Source of the DNA: an uncultured Lentisphaeria bacterium
GTDB taxonomy: Bacteria; Verrucomicrobiota; Lentisphaeria; JABSQK01; CAJWLW01
Assembly: GCA_913042885.1 (NCBI GenBank)
Contig: CAJWLW010000053.1
Span: 1-21,046, forward strand
Reading direction: 5' to 3'
DNA: 21,046 nucleotides
A program made the translations under genes and the position numbers. The notes under the pieces are model-generated. The model saw only the letters and a list, made by a program, of their open reading frames with translations. It was not told the DNA's origin and ran no database searches. Of this stretch, positions 1 through 7,610 are shown one piece after another (within the stretch, counting starts at the first letter, position 1; the number at the start of each line of letters is the position of its first letter).

Positions 1-426
1 GTCAATGTCAAGCGAGAGATGCAGTCACAGACACTGATCCTCGGCAATGGCGACGTCAAATCTCTCGAGGAAGCACGTCGGCTGGCAGGGGAAACCGGCG
101 CCGACGGCGTCATGATCGGCCGCGGCATTTTCGGCAACCCGTGGCTGTTCAATCCCGACGTCCTGGCCGACGATATCACACCGGCGCAGCGGCTGGAGGT
201 CATGCTCGAGCATTGCCGAGGGTTCGAGGAGAAGTTCGCCGGGCTCAAGCGTTTCGAGGTGCTGCGTCGCCATTTCAAATGGTACGTGCAGGGCTTCGAC
301 AGCGCCAAATCGCTGCGCATGGCGCTGATGGAAACAAAAAATGCCGACGACGTCGCAGCAGTGATCGAGGAGTATACCGGCGGGGAACCGCTCACCACTT
401 CCGGCGAATCGGCAGACCGTCCCTGA
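1..426 (+). CDS. dus: tRNA-dihydrouridine synthase, C-terminal part (5' end outside window)
   Basis: The reading frame is open from the first base and ends at TGA 424-426, so only the last ~141 residues are present. Dus enzymes use FMN and NADPH to reduce uridines in the tRNA D-loop. Visible family landmarks are the ILGNGDV strand of the barrel, the phosphate-binding segment GADGVMIGRGIFGNPWLF that cradles FMN, and the C-terminal helical-domain signature LRRHFKWYVQGF, which corresponds to the R-x-H-x-x-W-Y pattern of DusB-like proteins. The catalytic cysteine lies upstream and cannot be checked. The last 35 bases overlap the 3' end of hisF on the other strand. The DusA/B/C subclass is inferred as DusB-like only. 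An ATG at position 19 is internal and should not be taken as the start. Confidence 0.9.
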   Translation, partial: VNVKREMQSQTLILGNGDVKSLEEARRLAGETGADGVMIGRGIFGNPWLFNPDVLADDITPAQRLEVMLEHCRGFEEKFAGLKRFEVLRRHFKWYVQGFDSAKSLRMALMETKNADDVAAVIEEYTGGEPLTTSGESADRP

Positions 427-1171
427 CCAGCTCTTCCTTGATCTGCGCGATGGTGAATTCGCCCGTGTGGATCATGCTCGCAACGATCGCCGCATCGGCG
501 TGCGCCTGCTTGAAGACATCGGACAGATGCTGACAGGTGCCGGCACCGCCGGACGCCACCACGGGCACGCTCACATGGGTGGCGATCAGCTTTGTCAGGT
601 TCAGCTCGAACCCCTCTCGCGTGCCGTCGGCATCCACCGAGTTGACGACGATCTCGCCGACACCCAGGTCTTCCGCGCGTTTCGCCCACTCGAGCGCGTC
701 CATGCCGGTGTGCTCGCGGAAGCCGCGCGTCGTGATCTCGTAGCCGCTCGGGCACTTCTCGGTGTCCGCCGTGCGCACCGGATCCATGCCCAGCACGATG
801 CACTGTGCCCCGAACGCCCTGGAACCGTCGCCAATAATTTTCGGCGTCCGCACAGCCAGCGAATTGACCGATACTTTCTCGGCGCCGGCAAGCAGGACGC
901 GATACATGTCGTCCAGATTCGAAATGCCGCCGCCGACGGAAAATGGGATGCGGATCGACTTCGCCACGTCCGAAACCATGTCGATATCGATCGGCCGGCG
1001 CTCGGCCGATGCCGTAATGTCATAGAATACCAACTCGTCACAACCACCGTCGCTGTAGCCCACCGCCATCTCGATGGGGTCGCCCAGGTCGACGTTGTTC
1101 TGGAACTTCACACCTTTGGTGACCACGCGATTGCGCACGTCCAGGCACGGAATGATTCGCTTGGTCAGCAT
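392..1171 (-). CDS. hisF: imidazole glycerol phosphate synthase, cyclase subunit HisF
   Basis: This 259-residue (beta-alpha)8 barrel takes ammonia from HisH and PRFAR to make imidazole glycerol phosphate and AICAR, the fifth step of histidine synthesis, in the cytoplasm. The N-terminus MLTKRIIPCLDV places the catalytic aspartate at residue 11, and the second catalytic aspartate falls at residue 130 (GMDPVRT), exactly the family positions. Phosphate-binding segments SVGGGI and VVASGGAG are present. The ATG at 1171-1169 is chosen because the frame upstream has no homology and because it shares one base with the TGA of hisH (TGATG), a coupled start. Residues 131-150 (TADTEKCPSGYEITTRGFRE) replace the shorter AKR-type loop of many HisF proteins. 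This variant still keeps the GYE and DADGT motifs. The 3' end overlaps the dus gene convergently. Confidence 0.97.
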   Translation of the reverse strand: MLTKRIIPCLDVRNRVVTKGVKFQNNVDLGDPIEMAVGYSDGGCDELVFYDITASAERRPIDIDMVSDVAKSIRIPFSVGGGISNLDDMYRVLLAGAEKVSVNSLAVRTPKIIGDGSRAFGAQCIVLGMDPVRTADTEKCPSGYEITTRGFREHTGMDALEWAKRAEDLGVGEIVVNSVDADGTREGFELNLTKLIATHVSVPVVASGGAGTCQHLSDVFKQAHADAAIVASMIHTGEFTIAQIKEELVRDGLPIRRKW

Positions 1172-1794
1172 CAGACGCGCCCGTCCCAGGTAGTGAAGTT
1201 GCGCAGAAGCTGCAGCCCGATCCGGCCGGAGCGTTCCGGGTGAAACTGCGTCGCCGCCATGTTGCCGCGGCCGACAATGCAGGCAAAGCATGCATCCGCA
1301 TACTCCGTTTCCGCAAGAATAAAGGAGGCGTCGGACGGTGCCGGATAGTAGCTGTGCACAAAATAAAATTCGCTGTCGTTCTCGATGCCGTCGAACAACG
1401 GGTGGTCGACTTTGAACCCGACCGTGTTCCAGCCGATCTGCGGGATCTTGCACAGCGGGTCGGGCGGGTGGAATCGCTTCACTTCGCCAGGCACCAGGCC
1501 GAGGCAGGCAACACCGCCGTTTTCCTCGGAAGAATCGAAAAGAATCTGCGTCCCCACGCAAATGCCGAGAAACGGCGTGCCGGCATCGACGACATCGGTC
1601 AGCACCGTTGCCAGCCCCATCTCGTTGAGGTGCATCATCGCGGCGCCGGCGGCGCCGACGCCGGGAAACACGACCCGCTCGGCACCGCGGATGAGCTCGG
1701 GATCACTGGTGATCACCGCTTCGGTGTCCAGCGCTTCGAATGCCAGGCGTACGCTGGTGAGGTTGCCGGCCTTGTAGTCAACGATTGCGATCAT
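1171..1794 (-). CDS. hisH: imidazole glycerol phosphate synthase, glutamine amidotransferase subunit HisH
   Basis: The 207-residue class I glutamine amidotransferase hydrolyses glutamine and passes ammonia through the HisF barrel. The N-terminus IAIVDYKAGNL is the usual HisH opening. The nucleophile elbow reads GICVGTQ with Cys79, where most family members have GICLGMQ, and the catalytic His185 and Glu187 lie in FHPERSG. The oxyanion-hole region PGVGAAG is present. Its stop codon overlaps the hisF start by one base, so the two subunits are probably made in equal amounts. No other his gene is in the window. No strong ribosome site precedes the ATG at 1794-1792, but the homology of the N-terminus fixes the start. 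Confidence 0.97.
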   Translation of the reverse strand: MIAIVDYKAGNLTSVRLAFEALDTEAVITSDPELIRGAERVVFPGVGAAGAAMMHLNEMGLATVLTDVVDAGTPFLGICVGTQILFDSSEENGGVACLGLVPGEVKRFHPPDPLCKIPQIGWNTVGFKVDHPLFDGIENDSEFYFVHSYYPAPSDASFILAETEYADACFACIVGRGNMAATQFHPERSGRIGLQLLRNFTTWDGRV

Positions 1795-1803
1795 CGGTCA
1801 GAC

Positions 1804-1836
1804 TGGTTGCGTGAATGGTTGCGCGAGTGTGTACAC
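1804..1836. repeat. 12-base-period direct repeat and palindrome upstream of hisH
   Basis: TGGTTGCG occurs at 1804-1811 and again at 1816-1823, exactly one 12-base step apart, followed by the 8-base palindrome GTGTACAC at 1829-1836. The block lies 10-42 bases upstream of the hisH start codon, where an operator or promoter would sit. It could equally be the promoter region for rightward transcription into the hairpins at 1861-1950. Function is inference; the repeats are seen directly. Confidence 0.3.
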
Positions 1837-1844
1837 TATGCGAA

Positions 1845-1950
1845 GTACGGCCGGCTGCAAATCCCGTTGCGAGCTTGGCAGCGTGATCACGGGATAAGGT
1901 TACACGGCCACTACGCCAGGGATTTTTCCCTTGACCTGGTGGCTTTTTTT
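1845..1950 (+). ncRNA. candidate small structured RNA or leader ending in a terminator
   Basis: In a gene-free stretch two successive hairpins can be drawn on the plus strand. The first pairs ATCCCGT (1861-1867) with ACGGGAT (1889-1895), seven perfect pairs around a 21-base loop. The second is the terminator stem at 1907-1943 followed by seven T residues. No plus-strand gene lies upstream that would need this terminator, since hisH is on the other strand. The transcript that ends here must therefore start in the preceding ~150 bases. I do not recognise a known riboswitch or RNA family in it. The 5' end is a guess. It could instead be a premature-termination leader of the hydrolase gene that starts ~290 bases downstream. 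Confidence 0.3.
1907..1950 (+). terminator. intrinsic terminator, rightward
   Basis: GCCA (1907-1910) and CCAGG (1916-1920) pair with CCTGG and TGGC (1935-1943), giving nine GC-rich pairs with a five-base bulge. The stem is followed directly by a T7 run at 1944-1950. An alternative inner hairpin pairs AGGGA with TCCCT around TTTT. This is the clearest intrinsic terminator in the window, and it has no annotated gene in front of it on its strand. Confidence 0.6.
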
Positions 1951-2238
1951 ATGGCAACTCTTCGAACGCTTCCGCCCTCCTTTCCATCATTTTTGTCCGG
2001 TAGCCGGGTAATTGAGAGGGCCGATGAAGAGCAGGAGCGAAGCCACGCTTCATTCGAGCGTGACTATTGAACGTTATATCTTATATTGCCCCCCCAATTC
2101 ATAGCGTGGCCCTGTCAACGGATCACGTTAATTTTGTTCAAAAGCACCGATCCATTCCCATTGGGCTGGATCATTTTTCAAACACGGCATGAATGCAGCC
2201 CACACCACGATTTATCAGGGTAACAAAGGAGTTGAAAG
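1951..2238. other. intergenic stretch upstream of GH copy 1
   Basis: No convincing open frame is seen here. A small inverted repeat GAAGC-CAC-GCTTC lies near 2040-2052, and the AT-rich segment around 2071-2090 is a possible promoter area, but no good -35/-10 pair could be assigned. The only firm signal is the ribosome-binding sequence AAAGGAG at 2225-2231 in front of the hydrolase gene. Confidence 0.4.
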
Positions 2239-2241
2239 TTG
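2225..2241 (+). promoter_or_regulatory. ribosome-binding site favouring a TTG start
   Basis: AAAGGAG at 2225-2231 is followed after seven bases by TTG (2239-2241) and after 13 bases by ATG (2245-2247), in the same frame. The spacing favours TTG. Both give a signal peptide with lysines at the N-terminus, so the mature protein is unchanged. Confidence 0.5.
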
Positions 2242-5200
2242 AACATGACATTCAAGAAAAAAACAGTCTGGCGAGCGACCTGTCTGCTCGCTTTGACACT
2301 CGCTGCACAAAGCGTAACTGGACAGCAAGCACTGGACATGGCCGGCGCAGCGGCCGAAGCCGAGGGATGGAAGCTTCAGTTTTCGGATGACTTCAACCGC
2401 ACGGAGCTGGGAGAAAATTGGCGATCTGCCCATGGCAATTGGACCATCAAGAACCGCATGCTCGATCACCCCGACGAGAAGGGCCACATCGTCACGAACT
2501 GGCGCTTTACCGGCGACGTACGGTTGGAATACGATGCGGTTACCGACTCAGCGAACCCCTGTGACCTGAGCGGGGTCCTGAACGCGAGCTTCGGGCAGGA
2601 GTCGAGCGGTTACTATTTCGGCTTCGGCGGGCAGTCCAATACCGTATCGTTCCTGATCGCGCGCCAGGAGATCGTTGATCGCGCCGATGTGCTTATCGTG
2701 CCCGGCAAACGATACCACGTCATCTGCCAACGTGAGGGAAAGAACATCACCTTCACCGTTGACGGCAAGGTCATCATTTCACACGTTCACGACAAGCCGA
2801 TCGACAAGCCCGGCTTCGACCGGGTCGGTCTATCAGTCTATTCCTCCGGCCGCTTTGACAACGTGCAGATCTACACGAAGAACGACGGCCAGGGCATACC
2901 TCTCGAAAAGACTGAACGCAAGGCAGAGTTCTATGAGGTCACCGGCTTCGAAGTCGAAGATCCACTGTTCGAAACGCTGTTCAGCGACCGGCCGACGCCC
3001 GGAATCTTCCTGCCCTACGGCCTCAAGTACGATGGTCGGAAGAACGACAGGGGGGCAAACAGTCCCCCGAAACTTCGGTTTGCAGGCAAGCGGTTCGGCA
3101 AACGCTATGTTCTCGGCGAAGCACTCGATGAAGCCGCGGCCTACAACATCCCCTGCTATGGCCACCGGGACGAGACGGCATACAAAAAACGCGGCATCCT
3201 CACCTATGGCGAAGCCGTAGACGTGCCCCGGGGCAGGTCGCTGATCTCCCTGCCGGACCGTGACCTGCCGCCGGTCTACAACAGCGGTGGCTGGATTCTC
3301 GACCCGCGATACCTGAAGGAATTAAGCCGCCAGGTCGGGGAGCGCGCCCGGAAAAATGAACACGATTTTGTCCGGCATTTTGACGAAATCTGGACCGCCT
3401 ACGCGAACCGCCCTGTTCCAAGGGACAAGTGGTACAAAGAGATCGAAGAAGCCGACAAGATAATCCGCCGGGATTACGGCTTCGGGAAGTACGGGATGCC
3501 GGCGTCCTACGCGGATGGCGACCCCTTTGATCGTATCGCCTACGCCCGCTGGGCCTGGGACCGGTTGACTGAATCCTTTGTCAACGGCTACGAAGCGGCG
3601 AAAAAAATCAATCCAGACATGCAGATTATGGGCCCGACCCATGGCAGCACAGCCACTTCAGGTGACATCGAGGCATGGTCGAAAGGCTTCGACATCTATG
3701 GGGGCCAGACCGTTGGTGGCCAGACCAACACCCTCTTCGACTGGGTTCGTCCCGGCGGTACGACCAAGCTGTATGTCGACCTCTCGGACAAGCCCATCTG
3801 GATGATGATGCACATGGCAAAGCGCCAGATGCCGGTGCGCGATCCCGAATACATCCGCGAAGTCTACAGCCAGATCTTCCGCAATGGCGGCGAAAGCCTG
3901 CACCTGATGAACAGTGCATTTTTCGAGGCGGAGCTGGCGGACGTGATGTATACCGAGCCGTTCAAATGGAACGCGATGCTCGAATTGTCGAAGGTGATTC
4001 GCACCATGCGCCTGCCGAAGATGCCGGAGACCGCCGATACGGCAATCCTCTATTCCTCGATCACTACGGTCACGGATCAGTGGGGCGGATTGTCGGGTGA
4101 CAATGACCGGCATCTCACGGCCTACGCAGCGCTGGGCCCGTGCCTGGGGAACTGGTTCCACTTCGTCAGCGATCGCCAGGTCGTCCGGGATACCCGTGAC
4201 CTGGGCGACTACAAGAGCATCGTCGTCCCATGGGTAACGTACGAGTATCCGGAGGTCCTCGACAAGTTCAAGACATACACTCGCGACGGCGGGGTGCTCA
4301 TCGTGACCGATGCCGATGCGTTCACCTGGAACATCAACGGTGAGAAGTTCGGGACGGCGTGGGAGGAGCTTTCCGGGGTTCGCAGAATCGAGCCGCGAAA
4401 GGACGAAGCCCGCATGACTGTCAAGGCCAGCAAGCACCTCGATCTGCCCGACGGATTCGCACTCTCGGCACTGGTACCGGGTCACCGTGTCGAGGTGGTC
4501 AACGATACGGTGGTGACGATCGCCACGTTTCCCGACGGCACCCCGGCGATCACCATGCATCCCTATGGCAAAGGGAAGGTCTATTACTTTGCCGCGGATC
4601 CACTATTCGCCGTCTATGAGCATCCACAGAAGCGGTCGACCGTCGCTCAGGGATCGCCCGTGGTGCAGTTCCTCGGTGCGATCCAGGAATCGGCCGGCGT
4701 CAAGACAGGCCACGACATCTGGCGCTTCAAACTGCCGCCGTACAAGACGGACATCTATCGCAAGGAGTCCGGATTCTGCCTGACGAACAATTACGTCTAT
4801 GACGTGAACGAACCGCTCCTGGAACCGAACAACCGCGACCTGAAGGGCACCTATTCCTACAGTCGCGCCCCGGACGCCATGGCTGACGTGGCCGCTGCGA
4901 ATGTGCCGTTCAAGACGGGGCACCTGACCAATCGCCTGGCCGCGTTCGAGACGCGCGACAAGTACAAACGCTCGACGCTTGCCCACATCGAAGCGGAAAC
5001 GCCCAAATGGGTCGTCGCCTGGAAGGATCCGGCGCCCATCGGGATTACATTCGATCTGAAATCGGATCAACCGCTGATCCAGTGCCGATTGGTATTCTCG
5101 GGCACGATGCCGTCACTTACCGTCAGCGGCAGCAAGGACGGGACGAAGTGGCTGCGGCTCGCTTCCACAGCCGGAGAAGTCGCGGGTATCGATGTGAAGA

Positions 5201-5358
5201 CTGTCCGGCTTTACCTGAACGACGCGGACCGCTCCGGGAAAGGTAAGAATGTCGATAGTGCCAGGGACGGCCTGTACCGTTACCTTCGTTTCGATTTCAC
5301 CGCTCGGAAGGCCCCGGCGGCCTTTGAGTTGTGTGAAGTTGACATCTGGGGCAACTAG
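2239..5358 (+). CDS. secreted multidomain TIM-barrel glycoside hydrolase-like protein, copy 1
   Basis: The protein is 1039 residues. Residues 1-30 form a signal peptide (KKK, then a hydrophobic run, then VTGQQ). Residues ~38-212 form a concanavalin/LamG-like sandwich beginning GWKLQFSDDF. Residues ~230-600 look like a GH42-related barrel with FDEI at 381-384. Residues ~604-760 resemble the beta-galactosidase trimerisation domain, with the DGGVLIVTDADAFTW and GKGKVYYFAADP segments. Residues ~925-1039 resemble a discoidin-type binding domain. It probably acts on a glycan in the periplasm or outside; the exact activity is unknown. The start is TTG at 2239, seven bases after AAAGGAG; an ATG two codons later (2245) is the alternative. 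A homologous full-length copy lies at 11518-14631 on the other strand. Domain names are by eye and the barrel assignment is the least certain. Confidence 0.8.
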   Translation: MNMTFKKKTVWRATCLLALTLAAQSVTGQQALDMAGAAAEAEGWKLQFSDDFNRTELGENWRSAHGNWTIKNRMLDHPDEKGHIVTNWRFTGDVRLEYDAVTDSANPCDLSGVLNASFGQESSGYYFGFGGQSNTVSFLIARQEIVDRADVLIVPGKRYHVICQREGKNITFTVDGKVIISHVHDKPIDKPGFDRVGLSVYSSGRFDNVQIYTKNDGQGIPLEKTERKAEFYEVTGFEVEDPLFETLFSDRPTPGIFLPYGLKYDGRKNDRGANSPPKLRFAGKRFGKRYVLGEALDEAAAYNIPCYGHRDETAYKKRGILTYGEAVDVPRGRSLISLPDRDLPPVYNSGGWILDPRYLKELSRQVGERARKNEHDFVRHFDEIWTAYANRPVPRDKWYKEIEEADKIIRRDYGFGKYGMPASYADGDPFDRIAYARWAWDRLTESFVNGYEAAKKINPDMQIMGPTHGSTATSGDIEAWSKGFDIYGGQTVGGQTNTLFDWVRPGGTTKLYVDLSDKPIWMMMHMAKRQMPVRDPEYIREVYSQIFRNGGESLHLMNSAFFEAELADVMYTEPFKWNAMLELSKVIRTMRLPKMPETADTAILYSSITTVTDQWGGLSGDNDRHLTAYAALGPCLGNWFHFVSDRQVVRDTRDLGDYKSIVVPWVTYEYPEVLDKFKTYTRDGGVLIVTDADAFTWNINGEKFGTAWEELSGVRRIEPRKDEARMTVKASKHLDLPDGFALSALVPGHRVEVVNDTVVTIATFPDGTPAITMHPYGKGKVYYFAADPLFAVYEHPQKRSTVAQGSPVVQFLGAIQESAGVKTGHDIWRFKLPPYKTDIYRKESGFCLTNNYVYDVNEPLLEPNNRDLKGTYSYSRAPDAMADVAAANVPFKTGHLTNRLAAFETRDKYKRSTLAHIEAETPKWVVAWKDPAPIGITFDLKSDQPLIQCRLVFSGTMPSLTVSGSKDGTKWLRLASTAGEVAGIDVKTVRLYLNDADRSGKGKNVDSARDGLYRYLRFDFTARKAPAAFELCEVDIWGN

Positions 5359-5378
5359 ATCCAGGGAGAGGGGATCTC

Positions 5379-5620
5379 ATGGCGAAGATACGGGTGGGAA
5401 TCATACGTTGCGATCTCCATGCCATCTACTACGGCTGGCTCAGAAGAGGGGCAAGCCGGTGCGGCTGGCGGATGTGCTTGGCAAGAAGGCACGGTGATCT
5501 GCCACCGCCGAGCTTGTCTCGGTGGGGGGAGAGATTCTGAACAATCCAATCGTATCCTGCATCGGGCCCGGCGCAGACGGGCTGAATATTGCGCCTGTTC
5601 CGGATGCAACTGTGGAGTGA
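5379..5620 (+). pseudogene. relic of a Gfo/Idh/MocA-type oxidoreductase gene, internally deleted and frameshifted
   Basis: After a strong ribosome site (GGGAGAGGGG, 5364-5373) an ATG at 5379 opens with MAKIRVGIIRCDLHAIYYG, which looks like the first Rossmann strand and turn of a Gfo/Idh/MocA dehydrogenase. Good coding sense then stops in that frame. From 5438 another frame reads AQKRGKPVRLADVLGKKAR up to TGA 5495-5497, and the same frame past that stop reads a plausible protein tail (TAELVSVGGEILNN to PVPDATVE) ending at TGA 5618-5620. That is four bases before the next gene. Family members are normally 350-400 residues, so over 300 residues are missing. The intact start and operon-like spacing at both ends suggest an internal deletion in a once functional gene. 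Family assignment of the tail is inference. Confidence 0.5.
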
Positions 5621-5624
5621 TGCA

Positions 5625-7595
5625 ATGACCAGACAATATGTGCCCAATGCCTGGCCGCTCGGGAGCACCCACCACGTTGCAGGACAACGTCCGGAAGCAG
5701 CCGATTCGAACCCGGGGACCGCGGCGCAACCGTTCAAGACGATCTCGGCCGCGGCGAAAATCGCGCAGCCGTACGACACGATCCTGATTGACGAGGGGAT
5801 CTATCGCGAGCAGGTGCCCATTATGCGCGAGGGCAACCGAAACATCTCGGGCAGTTGGATTGTGTTCGCCGCAGTGACGGGCAAAGAGGTATACCTGAAA
5901 GGGTCGGATGTCTTCGATCCCGAGTGGCAGGAGATTGGACCAGCTGTCTTTAAGGCCCCGCTGCCGAAATCCCTTTTCGAAAAGAACGCCTATAATCCTT
6001 ATGAAATGACGTGCACTCCCGCGCCCTGCCCCGTCAATTATGAGTTCGACCGGGGCGGTTACGATCCCGGTGAGCCGGCAGGCCCGGCGCAGGTCCGGCC
6101 GGCAACCGGCCCCGTACTGCCTGAGACGCTGGGGCAGATTTATGTCGACCATGAGGCACTGCACCAGTTGGACAGCCTCGAGGCGGTGCACGCTGCCCCC
6201 GGCTCGTTTGTGGTCGCAGCGGACGGCAAGGAAATTGTCTGTCACTTTGCCGGCGGGAAGGCGCCGAAAGATGAGCTCGTGGAACTCACCGTGCGAGAGC
6301 GCTGTTTCAAGCCCGCGTTCCCGGTTCACTGGTCAGGGCTGATGATCCGGACCCTGGGTATGGCAATTGAACATGCAGCCGAGCCGGGTGCGTTCTCCCG
6401 CTGCCGGCCGTTGTACATTCGCCGTAATGCACATTCGGGGATCGCGGTGCGTAAGACCCTTCACGCGCAGTGCAGTGTCAGCGGCGGTTATATAACGGCC
6501 AGCAATTATTCCTATCTCAGCACCAGCGAACCGACTATTATTTCGACGATCCTTGACGGCACCAAGCAATGTCAACCGCATGACAGGCCCGTGAATGTTG
6601 TCGTCAGTCACGACGGTGCCGCGACCTGGGAGACTGTCGGAGACGGGCCGCTTGCCGATCCGGTCGCCAACTATTTCCTCGATGAAGACAACGGGATGTT
6701 GATCCGGCACTACCGGACACGCGGCGACGGTGAGATCTACAATGATAAAGCCGTCGAGCAGCACGCAGAGCAGAAACTGGTCATCCAGGTGTCGCCGGAT
6801 TCAGGCAAGACATGGGGGAAGGCCGAGAAATTGGGTTTCGGTGAAGACATCGTTTGCTTCACCCTGATGAAACTGCAGAACGGCCAGCTGTTCTGGATCA
6901 TCGAGGAAAACAGACCTCAGCTCAGTGCGCTGGCGAACACCAAGCCGGATGCCATCTTTTTTGTCTGCCAGACGTGGTTGGGGACCTGGCGGCCTGATCG
7001 CAGCGGTGTCGACTGGGAAAAAAGCGGCCTCGTGCAAATCCCGTCCGACATGAGCTCGCAGGGTGTCGGCGAGCCCCAGGCCTGCCAGCTTCCGGATGGT
7101 CGTCTATTCGCCATCTTCCGTCAATCGATCGTCCTGCCCAGCCAGGACGGCCCCGGTTATCCGTCGGTCAAAAACTTTTCCGTCTCCGATGACAACGGAA
7201 AAACATGGCAGGCCCCGAAACCATTGACCTTTGACGACGGGAAATACGTTTACTCCTCGACCTGTTTCGGCTCGACTTTCTGTTCATCCAAGAACGGTCG
7301 CGTGTACATCATTACGAACATTCTCAATCGGCCAAACGAAGGGTGTCTGCCCCGCAACGTGCTGCACATTGCAGAGATCGACCCGGACACTTTCTGCGCC
7401 CGGCGCGACACGGTGTCAACTATCGAGGCGGTCCACGAGGAACACACCTCCCATGGGGTGGGTTATTCCAATTGGGGTATGCTCGAAGATCGTGACAAGA
7501 AGAACCTGAATCTTTTCATGAGCCTCGAGAACGGTCCAGTGCACGACGGTTACGATTGGAATTCATATCGGTACGAGATCGAGTTTCCGGCTTAA
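5625..7595 (+). CDS. sialidase-like Asp-box (BNR) protein, copy 1
   Basis: The protein is 656 residues from ATG 5625. That start has GGAG seven bases upstream, and the N-terminus TRQYVPNAWP matches GTYIPNAWP of the second copy; the ATG-like extension upstream to 5589 is therefore rejected. Residues ~20-60 (NPGTAAQPFKTI to IYREQV) resemble the opening of DUF1565/parallel beta-helix proteins. The rest is a six-bladed sialidase-type propeller with Asp boxes SHDGAATW (~327), SPDSGKTW (~389) and SDDNGKTW (~520), and an ACQLPDGRLFAIFRQ blade that resembles an arginine-bearing sialidase strand. The classical FRIP motif was not found. No signal peptide is visible, unlike the neighbouring hydrolases. 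The substrate is unknown: sialidase folds also bind or cleave other acidic sugars. It lies 15 bases before the next gene, so co-transcription is likely. Confidence 0.8.
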   Translation: MTRQYVPNAWPLGSTHHVAGQRPEAADSNPGTAAQPFKTISAAAKIAQPYDTILIDEGIYREQVPIMREGNRNISGSWIVFAAVTGKEVYLKGSDVFDPEWQEIGPAVFKAPLPKSLFEKNAYNPYEMTCTPAPCPVNYEFDRGGYDPGEPAGPAQVRPATGPVLPETLGQIYVDHEALHQLDSLEAVHAAPGSFVVAADGKEIVCHFAGGKAPKDELVELTVRERCFKPAFPVHWSGLMIRTLGMAIEHAAEPGAFSRCRPLYIRRNAHSGIAVRKTLHAQCSVSGGYITASNYSYLSTSEPTIISTILDGTKQCQPHDRPVNVVVSHDGAATWETVGDGPLADPVANYFLDEDNGMLIRHYRTRGDGEIYNDKAVEQHAEQKLVIQVSPDSGKTWGKAEKLGFGEDIVCFTLMKLQNGQLFWIIEENRPQLSALANTKPDAIFFVCQTWLGTWRPDRSGVDWEKSGLVQIPSDMSSQGVGEPQACQLPDGRLFAIFRQSIVLPSQDGPGYPSVKNFSVSDDNGKTWQAPKPLTFDDGKYVYSSTCFGSTFCSSKNGRVYIITNILNRPNEGCLPRNVLHIAEIDPDTFCARRDTVSTIEAVHEEHTSHGVGYSNWGMLEDRDKKNLNLFMSLENGPVHDGYDWNSYRYEIEFPA

Positions 7596-7610
7596 CTGGA
7601 GAGCCGATTA

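Noticed and set aside
1240..2070. 276-codon plus-strand open frame over hisH and the intergenic region
   Set aside because: Antisense to hisH, low-complexity translation, and it runs through the terminator at 1907-1950.
3658..4560. 300-codon minus-strand open frame inside GH copy 1
   Set aside because: Shadow frame: no recognisable protein features, and the plus-strand frame is matched by the paralogue.
5589..5624. Upstream extension of sialidase-like copy 1 (12 extra residues)
   Set aside because: The extension is not in copy 2, overlaps the tail of the oxidoreductase relic, and lacks a ribosome site, whereas ATG 5625 has one.
5695..5725. GGTTCGAATC on the minus strand, like a tRNA T-loop
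   Set aside because: The flanking bases do not form a T-stem, no acceptor or anticodon arm fits, and the stretch codes for the conserved DSNPGT of the sialidase-like protein.
5355..6329. 324-codon minus-strand open frame over the oxidoreductase relic and sialidase-like copy 1
   Set aside because: It crosses a gene with a clear homologue in the other frame and shows no protein-like features of its own.
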